Source of the DNA: Trochalopteron elliotii
Taxonomy: Eukaryota; Chordata; Aves; Passeriformes; Leiothrichidae
NCBI GenBank assembly: GCA_024734555.1
Contig: JANPWX010000108.1
Location: forward strand, 2,989,618 to 3,053,617
Length of the DNA: 64,000 bases
Direction of reading: 5' to 3'
Below, piece by piece: positions 10,328 through 24,890 of the stretch (the first letter of the stretch is position 1; every line of letters begins with the position of its first letter). Under the pieces are notes generated by a model that was given only the letters and a program-made list of their open reading frames with translations, was not told the DNA's origin and did not search any database. Both the position numbers and the translations under genes were made by a program.

Positions 10328-13300
10328 TGTATCAATTTTGTATTAGTTCCTCCTTTTTATAATAGGGTGGACACCTGGATATTAGGGAAGGGAAGATCAG
10401 AAACATTTCCTCTAAGTGTAGGGCACAGCCTGAGACACACAATACAACCGCATTCAGACGTCCTTTTTCACCAGTGAACATTGAATCAGTCCTCAAAGAT
10501 ATGTGATATACATCTTCCAAAGAGAACTGTGATGAAAGAACAGATAAATGCAATGCTGGCCAGTTCCACAGCTACTAATTCCCATGCTTCCATTGGTAAA
10601 AGAATGGGCCTCAGAAATGAAAACACCATTGCATCACTGACCCGATCATGTTGTGTAGAGAGATAAAGCCACCTCCACTTGGTTTTGGTTTAAGTCCAGA
10701 CTACTGTAAGCCCTGTTTGCCAAAGCACTATGCACTGAGAATTCATGCTAAATTCATCTACACTGACCTTCTGTCCTGTTAAAAGTTTGCATTTCATGTG
10801 TCTTAATCTTTGTTTTAGAATTGTTATTTTCATCTTGTCCCTAAATAGCTGGATCTCCACGTGGCTGTATTAAGGTATTTTGTCTCAATTTGCCCCTCTT
10901 ACAAGCAGTTCACCCAGTACCCATCTTTCTAATTTAGGGTGTTTTCCAGGAGAGATACCATCAAGACATATCTTAAGTTTTTCAGTCAAAATTCTGTAAA
11001 GTATCAAGTAAGATGTTTTTACAAGTTAAAATATGCTATGTACGGACACAGTTTATTTTCCTTTGTCAGCTACAAAATTTAAGGTAATGAATAAATTGGT
11101 ATTTCTCTGAAAAAAAATCTAACCATTTTTTTTAGTATAATGTTGAATTGACTACTTAAATGCCTACTAAATCCAATACAATTTTTGTTCTCATTGCTTC
11201 TTTTCTTGCCTGGTGATTGATGCAGCTGATTGTGGCTGTGTTAATTGACATACGGTCAGTCCATTTGCCGTTTTCAAATATTGGCACAGCTTTAGAATGA
11301 GAACTTCCCTATTAATACCTATTTGTATTAAAAATGAAAATGCTTGCTAGAGATCCATCTTAGCCAGCTCTTTCACTTTTTAGAAAAATAATGTATGTTC
11401 AGTTCTTTTGTGCAAAAAATAGCTGTCAGGTGTTTGTAAAGATTTCTGTGATGGTTTGATACTGTAAAATGGTACAAAATATAGAGGATGTGGTTCTTGC
11501 CTGAAGGACTTTACAAGATACATTACTTGTCAGTCATCCATATTCACACATGGCTACAAACACATCCTTTCTTCTCTATGGGGAGAAACAGTGATGTTAC
11601 ATTCACCAGAGAGAAAAAAGGGACTGACAAGAGAAGTCTCCTGCTCACTAAGTAAATTGCATGGTGAGCACCATTTCAACAAACCTGGAATGATCCCCAT
11701 GTTTCCGTGCCCTGAGAAAGTTGTCTAGGTTTTTAGTATTTTGTAGTCTATAGGGTAGCTTAATTTCCAGAGCTGTTGGCTGGTTTCTGTGTCACTAGAG
11801 TTGGGATTTCAATGGGCCCACACTTGCTCCCTAGCTGCAAGTCAGCAGAGACCCAGCAGCCCATGGGGAGCATGTATATTTTATGTCTTGATGAAAGGAG
11901 GCTTCTTACAGATTTATTATGCACTTAATTTTGTGTGACAGGTTGCATTCACTTTGCAGTTGTGATTTTTGAGAAAAGGAGCCCTTTCAGTAGTTGCCAG
12001 AAAGCCTTCCATTCGTGTTGTACCATGTGGAGTTTGGTACAGGTTCACGGAGTGGGCTGGCACACATTACAGAAATCAGCAGAAAATTTGGATTCTGTGA
12101 ATCCAATGTACCAATATAATGTGTCTAATGTAAAAGCAGGATTAAATATCCAATAAGCAATAGGGAAGTATAATTAGCTTTCCAGGTGGGGAACTATTAC
12201 CAGATCCAATATTGCATGCAGTCTTCATAGTTCTAACTTAATTGATAAATTCAAAAATTTTTAAAATAAGTGGATACAAAACCATTAACCAAATACAGTA
12301 TCCATAATAATTTATATTGCCATTAATCAGAACAATATCATATGGTGAAATTTAAGCGCTGGTTTTATGATGGGACTGAGTCTTAGAAATTCTTTGATGT
12401 CATTGTTATTTGCATATCCCCTAGGAACTATTCAAACAGAAAGATTAGATCTAGCAATTTACCATGTCTCTGAGCTTTCATGAGTTTGGTTACTTTGAAA
12501 CCTCTGTAAGCGTTGGATAAAATCTGAAAGAGGAGGAAAGTAGAAGAAGGGCAGGGACATGTACAACACAGTGTCATGGTGGGACACCAGTATAAATTTT
12601 GTGGTCTTTAGTGTTTCCATGCTTGCTGTGTCTGTGAAGTGGAAGCTGGAGACAAATACTGGTGAGTGACCATCAACATGTCAAAAAGACTATGCAGCTT
12701 CCAAATAATAGCAGAAAAAACTTTAAAAATTAAATACTGTTTGCAAATTGTAGTTGAGGATTTTATGACCATATAAAACCAGAGGTTCTTTATGGCTGCA
12801 AAAAAATTTCTAAATGGTCTCTATATTCACATTTATGTCAATCCTTATTCTATTTTAGCACTTAAATTGTATCTTTACAATTCCTTCTCTTTGTCTGTCT
12901 GATCAAAAAGCAATTTATTTCTTGTTGAAATTCAGAAAAACTGCCTGGTATGTTATGCCACAAACTGCATCTCTAATCCTTAAAAAAAGAACAGTGTGGG
13001 CAGATGATTTCACCTAAATAAAGGGCTTTTGGGGGAAGTCAGAGGACTCCATGTGGGTGTAATGATCTACATTTATGCACCTGTGGACCTCAAGACTCAG
13101 GAAATTTAAGGCATTAGAAGCTCTATTTGCCTGAGTACTTCCATTAATATTAGTAAGACTATTCACAGTAATAAGCACTAAGCTCAGAAAAAAACCAAGA
13201 CAAGCCCCTATAGTATTTAAATGTTTGTGCAGTTCTGGCACCTTTGCCACTGAACTTTTCTCTTTTATTTTTGCATGAGCAAAGGATGCATCTGCGAGTC

Positions 13301-16300
13301 TAAAAGCAATGGTCACCTCTGCAGGGTCAACATCTGTTGAATGCACAAGGCCACAGATCCTGTGCGTGCTCCTGTCATTTGCCAGTTTTCTCCCCTGCTT
13401 CAGGAAAAGCCCAAGGACAGTGACAGTGATACCTGTTGGTAAACAGGTGATCTCTGAATGCTGACAGCTGTTCTTTAAAATCCCTATTATGGATAACCTT
13501 GCCATACTATTTGACTTTGCAAGGAGCGTGTGTCCTTTCCTAAATTGAATGATTGGATGGAAATTGTCATTCTTAATATGTTTACCTTCCGTTTATTGAG
13601 CAATCCCTTTATGAAGGGTAAAGAGAATGCAGCCTCATACATGGATTTTGTTACAGTTCATCAAAGAAAATCCCCTTGCAATGTCAGAGCTTCTCTGTGG
13701 CAGGTGGCACCAGCAGCTCTAAGTACCCACCATGGAAGAGGGAATTGTTTAAAGTCAGTGCGAAAAGATTAAAGGGAGAAAAATTCAAATTAGGACTTAT
13801 CTAAGGGCAGGAAATGCCTCAAGGTACTTTCTGTGGAATTTCAGTATTTTGCACTGCCTGGTAATATACTGTATGAGGTCTTCCAGTAATCAGGGCTTCT
13901 CCTCCCCTGGTATCCTGATGCCCCTTTTCCTGTTGCCTAGGCTTCATCATCCTGACAGTGTAAAGACAACAGAAGAACATTTTGAGAGATCTTTTCTGCT
14001 TTCATGAATCTTCTCTGACCAATTTCTGCCTTTCTATTGAACTTAAAAGCACGGTTGGTGGCAAAATCTGTATTGCTGACTGTGGTTTTGAATGACCCAC
14101 ATATTCTTTGGCTAGTCAGTAAGTGAAAAGAGAAGTCAAACAAGTGTAAACTATAGGCAAAAATCTATTGTATGGCCGGGAAACATGTGATGTGCCATAT
14201 CGTTGCCTGCCTTTTATGGTCCATTATTCCAGTGAATGTTTTCCATCAATACAAATGCTTCCACAAAATTCAATTTCATTACTAAACTGTGGTCAATATC
14301 CTGGTCACAAGAACAGACAGCCACAGTCTGTGGGTGTCACATGGAGGGCTCCATGTATGTGTTGGGAAGTGCTGGGGCTGTGTGTCCTGATTGTTACACT
14401 AACAAGCCAGGTTTGATGTGCCATTCAGCAAAGGTCAACTCTCATCTTCTCTCACATGGAGCTAGAAGAACACTTAAAAAGCCATGTTTGATTGAAATAT
14501 CTGTACCATGGCTGTTTATTTCTCGCATCTTGTAAACAGTTTACATGACTGTCCAATCTTCTCTAATGCCTGACCCACAATTTGTTTTGTTTGTTTTTCT
14601 GCCATGTAAAACTATGTAATCAGTGCTGTATTTTATTGTGAAAAAACCTGTATGAATTCTGGTACTTAAGGAGAATATTTCCTTATTTAAGATTGCATAT
14701 TTTAGACACCTTTCCAAATTCTCATTATGAACATTTAATTTTATTTTCATTCCTCATTTATTTTCATTAATTCAAAAGAAGAAAGTATCTAAGAAACATC
14801 AGATTAAATTTCTAATGCAAATTGAAGTGATTCTAAAAAAATAACATGAATGTATTAATAACAAATCTTAACCCCTTACAAATGCGGGCTACTTTTGTTT
14901 TTATACAGACCTCACATTTACTCAGAGCATACTTTTTGTTAAGTGCAATTAGTTACACATTAAATTGAAGTAAAGTCTCTTTTCAGATTCTATGGCCTCA
15001 GATTCATTTTGCTTTTTGGAGGTGATGTTGGAAATAGCAAGCTGGGTTATTTCTCTGTTTTCAAGGGCTACTGGAAACAGTAGAGACAGCCAGGTGAGGA
15101 GGTTAAAGTAAGGATAAAACAATTGCTTGGCGAACAATGACACACAAAAGAAAAAGGTTTTTGCCTTATCCAGTAGATTGAAGCAGTTTCATGTTCAAAG
15201 CTGGTGCAGAGAAAATCACTTGGGATCAAGAAGGGAGTTTTTTCATTCTAGGGAGAACATAAGCTTCTTGGGTTTTTTTCCTTATAAGAATATTGAAATT
15301 TCTATTTACAATCCAATGTGAAGCAGCATATAACATTTTACACCAGAAAAACAATTTACTCATGGGTAACTAATGGACCTGAAAGCCATTCTCTGAAAAG
15401 GATACTCAGCTGACAACTGAGAGGAGTTTTTTTAAAATGTGCATATATATCTTTGTGGTGCTACCTAAATAAGTCATGTCAGACAGTCTTCTTCCAACTA
15501 GAAAAATACTTGCAGAACAATGGCTATATGTAATTTGTGGCAATTGGAAACAGCCTGGAGTCCCAGAAGCCAGAAATATAAAGAACTTGAAGAAACTGCA
15601 CTCCCATTATTCTAAAGGAAGAGCCAACTTTTCCTTTAGTTTCTTTCAAAGCCAAAATTTGGCAGTTACATAGGCCACCACTGACCACCCTTTGCACTGA
15701 AGCTTCTTTAAGGCTTTGTTTTCAAGCATGGTTTTCCCTTGAACTCCTCCTAAATTTTAAATTCACTATGTTTTTCAAAGGGCTTTTATTGTTTCTTTCT
15801 GAAGTATCTAACAGTAGACAGCTACTCTGTGGTGGAGGTAAACTCATGGTTGTATTTGCTTACTTCATGTGGAGTAACAGTGACATCCAGTGGTTGACTA
15901 TTTCAGCCAGATGTATAAATCACTGTTCCAGGCAGTATTTCAGTGAGTGCACTTCTGCCAGTGCTTCCTTTTTAGGGCTTCCCGTGGGTGGGAGACGAGG
16001 GGAAAGAGAAATAAAATTTATAGTGCAAGAGATTTACTCTGAGAGTTTCAGCAAGTGTGCTGAAGTGAGAGAAAAGTATTTATGATTTTAAATTAAAATT
16101 TTTGTGTGTGTGTGTTCATTTCTGTGGTTTAAAATGAGTTCGTGCAGCACTGGAAGGTTGCTTCATGACATTTTGAATTTTACTTTGTATCTGAAGTTCA
16201 TAGAATCGTAGAATGTCTCTACCACATAACTATGCAGCTGTGCACATAAAAGAAGACATTTTCCTTTGCCATCTGCAATTAATAATCTTGTCATTGAATA

Positions 16301-16670
16301 GGGGAAAGAGAGAGAAGATAATGGGAAGAATTTTTCATCTCTTTTCTTTGTGGTATGACATATGTTTATTCTAATGACTTGTGAAACTAAAGTGTCTGTT
16401 ATTATATATAAAATAAGCATCCCAGTAACTGTATTCGTTCAATACTGTGCAATTTGTTGGGCCTTTTTTTGGTTGTCAAATCTTGAATGAGCCTCATAAG
16501 AATGAAAAGAAACTTTTAATATTGTTCATCTGAAGCAGTCATGTTGAAAGGCATCCAAACACAAATTCCTTACAGTGTGCTACTGTGCAATTTTTCTTGT
16601 AGGCCATATTTGCTTCCATTCTAAATAGATGATCTGTCAACTACAAATGTAAACCCAAATAGCTTTTATC
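10328..16670. other. Intronic sequence, no recognised gene
   Basis: Ordinary AT-rich intron. Its most notable open frame is 13014-13505 on the - strand (163 codons, ATG start), which has no recognised domain and no splice context, so I do not call it a gene. Other frames are about 105 codons or shorter. A short TG tract lies near 16103-16115. No clear transposon body was found. Confidence 0.6.
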
Positions 16671-16710
16671 ATATATATATATATATATATATGTGTATGT
16701 ATATATATAT
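16671..16710. repeat. (AT)n microsatellite
   Basis: Alternating AT dinucleotides interrupted once by ATGTGTATGT. The tract is likely polymorphic and able to form a cruciform; no functional role is visible. Confidence 0.95.
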
Positions 16711-19700
16711 AAAAATCACTTATTTACAGTCTTGTCTCACATTCTGTAATAGTCTCTTCATAAGCTCTCAGTAGTAATTGTTTGCTTGGTCAGTAAGGAG
16801 AAAGAACAGTGGTGGTACCTCTGCACCTCCCTTAATGAATGCTAAATGTTTTTTGTGCACCCAGTAAGAAATCTTTGTTCTGAAATGCAAAAGCATTTGC
16901 AATCATGTCTAAGCTTTGAAAAGGTTGAAGTGCTGGTGCATGGCTTTTGAGTTATGGCAGGGATCATTCCTGATATAGTGCCCAAAGTGATCAAGATAAG
17001 ATGGATGGAAATGCCTACAGATTAATAAAGAAGTGCTTCTTTATGATCCCCCTTGGTGGTGTGACTGAAGAAGTCAACACATTGCAAATCAAGACAGGCA
17101 ATGTCCCCATAATTTCAAGCCAAATACTGAGAAGCCTGTGAATTTTATTACCAGCTAAGTAAATAAGAAACATTGATTTAATTTTGAGAAAGTAGCAGTA
17201 TGTTTCTGTTCTCTCATGTTTGTGTATTTTCCTGCTTCCCTAAGTACCCTGGTTCCAGCAGTCCATAATGAAATTTCTTGTTATAGGTTACAAAGGAAAA
17301 CTTTGAACAAAAAAAGCCCTTGTAGACATTTCAAAATCCAGTGATTTGTGATCAATCTCTTCCAGGGTTAAAATGAACAATACTTTTCAGTTAAAGGCTG
17401 AGAAATGTCAGATTTATTGTAAAGTCCCCTAAGGCTGGAAATAGTGTTTTCAGCTGTGTGTGCAGCGAAACATTTACTGTGGAGGTGTCTGAGGAGACAT
17501 GTCGGCAGTTGTTTGGGGAAAATCTTGTGTCTGTCCAAGCCTTTGCACATGTGCAAGCTGATCTTAAAAAAGAAAAAAAAAATTCTTTTAGTCCTTCATT
17601 GGTGCAGTTGGATGCTTAGTTTAATTTTGTATATATCTTTCAATTCAAAATTTAAGGGAAAAAATGGTGTTTGCTGTTCTTGGCTTCAGTTGCCATTAGG
17701 ATGTAAATCCTTTGGTGCAGTCAGGTAGGTGAGCTTGTGGGGAGATGCACTTCAGGGTTGATTTGCTGATGTTTGAAAAAGAAGAGAGGTGGTTGACTTG
17801 CTCCAGTACTTTTGGTGTAGGTGGAGACATCTGTCCAATGAAATTCTTTCAACATGAAGTGTATGTTTCTTTACAAGCTACTTCACAGCATATCATGCAT
17901 AGGAGGTATAGTCGGAAAAAACACTTTTCTTAATTACAGTGAAAGTAACACTTTGAATAAAAGGGGTTTTCCAGTTGCATTTCATCTATGGCTAGTTAAA
18001 ATTGTCTTCTGCTTAAAATGCTGTCTTATCTTCTGTTTTGGAAACCAGTTGCAACACTCCAATACTTTTGAATTCTTGCTTAGTAAAAAGTGAAAGCAGT
18101 GAAATGCAAAAGGCTGTTATGTACCAAGAGAACCTCTTGTGATTTGTCCTTTAGTTGACAGCGACTGTGAAAAGGGTCACTGGATTTCAATATACAGATA
18201 CAATTTTGACTTGCTAATCTGTTTAATACCAAAACTCTCTTATCCAAATCTACAGCAGTTTTAATCTAGCATTACTAGCACTAGTTGTAATTTAATAAAA
18301 ATGATTGGTCAGAAGGGCATTTTAGAGATTTTTAGGTTGCCTTAGTGTATTTGACTGGGTTTTCCTGACTTCTTTGCACCTCTGTAGCATACAGGCCATT
18401 ATTCATTTGGTCTGTTTCCAAGCTGGCATAACTAAAATACAGTTCTATCTGAACTTTTTTTTTTATCATGTGAAAAACTTCAGATATCTGTTCCTTTCTT
18501 ATTTTAACCTTGAGTTTTGATCTTTAGTGACAGTTCAGATTTAAAATCACTTCCTACTGGATCACATCAGTAGGATGATTGAAGGGAATTGGAACCCAAG
18601 CTGTTTACTCGGTTGGCCATCAGAAAGTTTCCCTTCCAGGGAAGCATTTCAATTAATGTTATACAAGCCACAATGAGAGTGGAGACCAGCCTACAGCCAT
18701 ATATGCAGGTGTCAGTTAAAATCAGATGTCAAACATGGCTTTTCATTACAGACCTACAGCTGCAAATCAGTGGTATTGGAAGCATGCTGGTGATTTCAGC
18801 TTCACTTTGGCAACCCATGATATCTGAAAGTGAAGTGAGAGCCTTCAGGTAAAGGTTTGTGCACGGGCTCCGTGTGCTTCAAACTGTGAATACGAAAGGT
18901 TTGTTTGCTCATCACCAGAATTCTAATGAGTAAACAGACTTCTGTTCTCTTCATCGTGTCTTTAAATGATGGAAATGGCATTCTGCAGAGGGTAAACACA
19001 GGGTAAAGATGCCTTAGAGGTCTTCCAGCTCCTCCAGCTGTTTCCTCTATATATCCTGCTTGCAACCACAAGCTCAGCCTTTGGGCAGTTATTTTTGGAG
19101 AGCATGTTAAAGTTTGAGTGTCTACTTTCTTTTTATTAATTTTTTGCATTTCATCTCCTGGTTATTGACAGATTTCAGTCTCATTGTCAGAGTCCTCAAT
19201 TTATCGAGACAGATGTTTCTCAGATTTCTTAGATTATTTTTGAGGCACTTAGGAACAGCGATGAAAAAAAAAGGAGGACCATCATGATTTCCAGACAAGG
19301 GTGGAAAAATTGTCAAGTTGACATTGATATGGTATTGTGGAATCTTCCAAATTTAATTGTTTGAATAGTTTGAGAGATAAAAGAATGAAAGTTCAATTCA
19401 GTTGGAAATGACAATAGTATTCCAGGTAGAAAAATGTTCATCTTCCTTTTCTGGGTTGAGTGTTCTGTTTACTCTTCCATTTAGCAAGCATCATAGTAGC
19501 ACACCACTTTTAGCTTAGTGATAGATGCTTTCTATAACAGTATTCTCAATACTTCAGTTTTTACTTTGGAAAACAGAAAAAAAAAAAAGATTTTGTTCAA
19601 CAGCAGAAATTTACAGGCAAAAATATGTAGTTTCCAATTACAGGCAATTTTCAATTTTGGTATTCAGACTCAAGAGGCAATTAGGTGTTTTACATTTTCC

Positions 19701-19970
19701 TAATTTGTCCCTTTCACTTGACCAAGACAAAAATAGTTTTTTTTAATTTGAATTCTTGATGCAGTTTGAGAATCACAACAGCAATGTGCCTGAAATATTT
19801 AAAACCTACCATTGCTGAAGCAAAACTATGCCTGAAAACACAAGAGTAAAATCAGCCTGACATGGTACCCCGAATTGCAACCTTGGAAGCAAGGGTACTT
19901 GTGAAGCATTATTGCAAACTGCAAAGTTGGTCAGCAAAAAATTTAAAGTAAAGAGTGTTTAGCTACCTAA
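16711..19970. other. Intronic sequence, no recognised gene
   Basis: AT-rich sequence. The longest frames are about 115 codons (18802-19149, - strand) and 94 codons (17444-17728, + strand), neither with a recognisable product. No RNA gene was found. Confidence 0.6.
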
Positions 19971-20060
19971 ATAGAATCATAGAATCATAGGTTGGAAGGG
20001 ATCTTTGAGATCATCCAGTTCACCTCCTTGCCATGGGCAGGGATGCCACCCACCAGACCA
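19971..20060 (-). mobile_element. CR1 LINE 3'-end fragment
   Basis: On the + strand this begins with tandem AGAATCATAG, the reverse complement of the CR1 3' tail (repeated ATTCTATG), followed by GGTTGGAAGGGATCTTTGAG and the typical GCCATGGGCAGGGATGCCAC. The element is therefore on the - strand, and only about 90 bases of its 3' end remain. Severe 5' truncation is usual for CR1, because reverse transcription starts at the 3' end and often stops early. No coding part is left. Confidence 0.9.
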
Positions 20061-23000
20061 AAAACAGTACTGAGAAGTAGCTGCAATAAATTTAATTTCT
20101 GGGGAAAAAGTGATTTGAAAACATGAAATTAATAGTTTTGTTAAAATTTTGGTAGTCTTGTTCTCCTGCAGTGCATATTCCATTCATTTCTAAAGCTTAG
20201 CACACCAGAAATTTGGATAATCCCTGTAAAACTTAGCCCCAAAGACCCCATTTCTGTACAGCATGCATTTGATAATTATAATCCAGAGCTAATTTTGGGG
20301 GGGTTTCTGGATGCAAGCTTTGGAGCCCTTGCAAATTGAAGGGCAAAACACTTACATTTAAAAATATAGTATATTCTTTAATACAGAGTTGTCCCTTGAG
20401 AACTGTTTTTCTATTTGTATAGAGATGAGCATTTGCACAAATATTTCTTGTCAGTGTACATACTCGCATGTATCTGGAGAGAAATAGTCCTTTAAAACTC
20501 TCAATTTTTTCCCATTAATTATAGAAAAGTACTTTGGACTATTTGAATTCCTCATTACACAAAGCTGAAAATATTTTTTCATTTCCTTTTCAGAACTTGT
20601 TTGAAGAAGGTGCTGATAAAGGTTAGATAAAGTGTTAATTGGATTACAATGTATTTGTGAGAGAGATGACGAGGGAAGACAAAGTTCTTGCTCTGAAAAA
20701 AGAGTGGAAGTGACTGCATGTCCCAGACTATGATAATGTAATTTAGTTCAAGTAATTATAGGACATGTCACTCACAGGAAAAGTTTTATTGGCTCCTACT
20801 TGAGCTCTTTTGCCCTGCTGTAATGACAAACACTCTCTGCTAATTAAGTTCATTCATACTTAACTGGGCATTTCTACACTTAAGGGCGATGCTTATTGTC
20901 ATCAAGCTGAGATTCAGCTGCCTACCTCTCATTTTTTTCACTGGGCCATAGTGGCTTTAGGAGATGCTGTGGTGACATACAGAGAGCTCAAGAGCTGCTT
21001 GACAACATTTAGGTTAGTTTAAACTAAGCTGTTCTTTAGAAAGTCTCCAAATTCAGACGCCTAAAGTGTAGAAGATCAGGCATCTTCATCCAGGTCTTCT
21101 GTTCAGTGTGGGGTTTGTAGCAACACAGGAGTTCTAAGTTTTTTCTGTCTTCTGAATTGTTATGGGATTTTATTTATTTATTATTGAAAAGAGATGTTTA
21201 ATTATCCACCTATTTTAAACAAGTAGCTAACTTTGACTGTGCTGTTCTGAAATGAAAACAACTCTGAACTAGCACATCTTTTGACTGTAGAAAAATCTAA
21301 TATGCCAAATCTGTAAATTATTTAAATCAGGGTAATTGTCTTTATAATGTGATACCGCATTGCTGTAGAGACTATTGTCCCCTGTTTGTCAGTATGCCTG
21401 GGCAGTATATGTGAGAGCACCCAAAGCAGACATGATTTGTCTTGAATGAATGTAAACAGGATTGCTGTGCTGATCTGGGGTCACTGGAGCATTCTCTGCT
21501 CCTGGGAAAATCTCTTACAATTTAATTAATCTAGCACATGCTCGTTAAAGTTTCAGAAGAGGGATGCAATTTCCAGCTAAACCTATGTAATTCCTATGTG
21601 GAATTTGTGAGGTAAGGGTGGGACAGTTTTGCACCATCACCAGGAGGACTTTTATATCTAGGCTGCCTTGACGACCTTGTCATCTGAGAAGCTAGTTCAG
21701 ACACATTTCTATAGGTTTGGGTTCAAAATCTTTTCCAACCTCATCCCTTCTTGATGAAAAGCTGAGGTGAACAGGAATATTTTTCAAATATAAGTAATCA
21801 ATTGAAGTGGGCTTCTTAATTGCTGCTTCAGTGTGGTCCCACCACTCTGCTTCTTCTGCTTCCTATGACCTTTCCAATACTTTGACATTTATGCATAACA
21901 TTTAAGAAAAGATTGCTGATAATGGTAAGTAGTAGGTATGTGGTGATAACTCCCTGCCCAAGAGATTAAAAGGGTAAATGAATACCAACTGAGGAACACC
22001 ATGATAAATTTAGGGCCAGTCTGTGAGGAGGAAATAATGATAATTAGAAGCTCCCCAATTATTTGGCTCTGAAAACTACAAGGCAGGAAAGGAAAAGGAG
22101 TCAGTAGTAATGAAAGCAATGAAATAAGGCTGCTAATGATGATGAGCTGTCAGGTAAAATCCTGGTTTCAGGAAGACCATTGCTGATGAGTGCAGTTTGA
22201 GGAAAAAGCAGCAGGTTTTTGTGCTGGTGCCAGCTCAGATGTTACCAGGACCAGCCAGTGGCATGACTTTTGGGAGCTGTCCTTCTTCCCAAATATGCAC
22301 GAGTTGACTTTAAGTATGTTGCCCTTTTTCTCTGTATTTTACTGCAAGAAATGGATGTTTAAGTGTAATATTCTGCCTAAAGTTTAATCGGTAACGCTGG
22401 TTTCCAAGTTAGGTGGTTGTGAGCCAGAAACAAGGTGGAAATGAAGAGCATGCATTTTTTGATAAAATGTGTAAGCACACAGGTGGGACACAGCATCATT
22501 AGTGAAGGGGGACTGATGAGGAGGAGGGAGTTCCTCTACACTTGGATTTTCATGTGATCTCTGTCTCTAGAAAACCACATCTTTCAAAATGTGGTAATTA
22601 ATAAAACTAATTTATAATCATTGTTTTATGCAAGCTTCTATCTAGAAGATAAATTTTCTGTCCAGAAAGAATCTCTGTCTTGCAATTAAATCATTGTATA
22701 TCTCATGTCTCTCTCAACACACCTGCCTGTGTATGTTGGTTTCTGAAATACTGAGCAGTGTGGGAGGATGATTAATAGGATATTTTGTTCCAGCAGTATG
22801 ATTCTTTTGTAGAGACAATTCTAGCTGATATTAAAGCCAGTGACCAGAGCAAACACTGGTGTCAGTTCCTGTTTGGCTGCCACACATAAGAGGAAGTATT
22901 AGTGATGCCATGCAATTGTGGAGCAAGCTTTTGCTTACATGGAGTCATGGTTTCTTTAGGTAGCTTGTGTACTAAAGGTTCAGAAGATGAGGAGAGATGA

Positions 23001-24313
23001 GTTAGCACAGACCTCTCCCAGTCCGTGTGCTGCTGCATGTCCTGCAGGGAGCAGACACTGCCTGCTGTCTGGATTCCCTTCACCCACAAGCAGTGACCAG
23101 ACTGCTGCCCAGGACTTCTTATTTGTCTTGGACTAGCTCACAGGTTTCCAGTCCTTGTGGACTGAGTGTGTTCATCTTCTCCACCTTCCTAAAATTGCAT
23201 GCATGTGCTATTAAATAACAATCTAAACCATGAGTAAATGATCCTAAAAAGTAAATTGTGATAACTATTTTATTTAGGCTGTTGGGGTACTTGGTGTGAT
23301 CCATCTAACTCCTTTGTAAGAGAATAGGGATCCAATTTTACATCTCCTGTAAAATTAATTACTCTTAGAGTCTTGGAAACACTTCCAAGACTGCAGTTGC
23401 TATGGTGATAGATGTAGTATGGAGATGTAGATAGATTGCCTGAGCAATCCTAGCCAATCATCTTTAAATTTCACTTACTACAAACCAAACAACTGTCATT
23501 TGTTGGGTTTTTTTTTTTCTTTCTCTTTCACAAACTGTATTATGCCTGATCCTATAATTGAAGCCTTGTGGGCTGTATTCATAGGGTTTGAGCACAAATC
23601 CTGTTGTATGGACCTTATGGTCCTTCTATCTGAACACAATTTGGAGCATGAGCCAATGATTATTTAATATACTTTTTAAATAATTAAATATACTTTTTTG
23701 ATAATTAGTTTATTTAACGTATAGTGATATTTCTGCCTTTTTCTCTGTTGCAGTATGCACTCAATGAAGCTGAGTAGTAAGCCACTACTACCACTTCAAG
23801 CCTTCAGATTCCTTGATGCCAATTCTTTTTAATGCACCAAGCATTTTTATTTATAGAGTGGCGTCTGTGCTAGATGCTGATGGATTGCTGGCAGTATAGA
23901 TCCCTGTGATACTAAACACATAATAAGAGAAACTGTACATTCATCTGTATAAGTCATTAAAGAACATGCTACTTACAGTTATAACACTTGGTCACATGTT
24001 TACTATTCAGTATTTTTTCCACACCCAGTAGCTTTGGGGCTTTTTTCTGAACCTCAGCAATTAGCATGAGATGATTGTCCTATGAGATTGTCCTATGTTT
24101 TCTTTATGACCAGTAAAAGAGAACTAGTCTTACTTATCTTCAACTCATAGGTTACAAGGGGTGTCTCTGTGGAGGTACATCTGTCTCTCAACAGGCTACA
24201 TAAAACTTGATAGTTAAAGTTATGCCAGAGAGATGCTTTATATCCACTGCTAGAATATATATATTCTAGTGTAGAGGGTATTTCCTATGTTCCAGGAGGG
24301 CGTAGTTACAGTA
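20061..24313. other. Intronic sequence, no recognised gene
   Basis: AT-rich intron with only short open frames (up to about 78 codons). It includes a 20-bp perfect AT-rich palindrome at 24250-24269 and a small tandem duplication near 24073-24100 (two copies of ATTGTCCTATG). No exon, RNA gene or transposon body was recognised. Confidence 0.6.
24250..24269. repeat. 20-bp perfect palindrome
   Basis: CTAGAATATATATATTCTAG reads the same on both strands. It is AT-rich, sits 45 bases before a CR1 fragment, and could be chance. No protein-binding role can be assigned. Confidence 0.9.
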
Positions 24314-24890
24314 CATAGAATCACAGAATGATTTGAGTTGTAAGAGACTTCAAAGATTATCTCATTCCAACCCCCTTGCCGCAGGCAGGGACACCCTCCA
24401 CTAGACCAGGTTTTTCAGAGCCCTGCCCAACCTGACCTTGAGCACTTTTAGGGATGAGGCATCCACAATTTCTCTGGTTGTACCTCATCCCTCTCACAGT
24501 AAAGAACTTCTCCCTAATATCTAATCTAAACCTACCCTCTTTCACTTTAAAGGCATTCCTCCTTGCCCTATCACTAAACATTTGTGTAAAAAGTTGGTCT
24601 CCACATCTCTCATAGTCCCCCTTAGGTACTAGAAGGTCTCACTGCAGCCTTCTCTTCTCCAGGCTGAACAACCCCAACTCTCTTGGCCTCCTGTCTTTAT
24701 AGGAGAGATGGTACAGCTCTCTGATCAGCTTCGTGGATATCCTCTGGACTTTCTCTGAGGGGTCCATATAAGGGGTTCTTTCGCTGGGGACCCCAAAGCT
24801 GAACACAGTACCCAAGCAGGGACTCATGAGAGTGGAGAGGAGGAGAAGAAGCACCTCTCCTGATGCTTTCAGTGTTCCTGCTCTTACTTG
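24314..24890 (-). mobile_element. CR1 LINE 3' fragment, about 575 bp
   Basis: The + strand starts with ATAGAATCACAGAATG (reverse complement of the CR1 tail) and continues through GGGACACCCTCCACTAGACC, ACAGTAAAGAACTTCTCCCT, CTTCTCTTCTCCAGGCTGAA and AGCTGAACACAGTACCCAAG, all hallmarks of the CR1 3' region. On the - strand, short open frames (24639-24938 and 24697-24948) are decayed remains of the reverse-transcriptase ORF end; neither is intact. It is the longest CR1 piece in the window. The 5' edge near 24890 is approximate. The copy has diverged and is certainly immobile. Confidence 0.93.

Noticed and set aside
16199..16216. ATAGAATCGTAGAATG, similar to a CR1 tail on the - strand
   Set aside because: Only about 16 bases match and the adjoining CR1 body is absent, so it cannot be told from chance.
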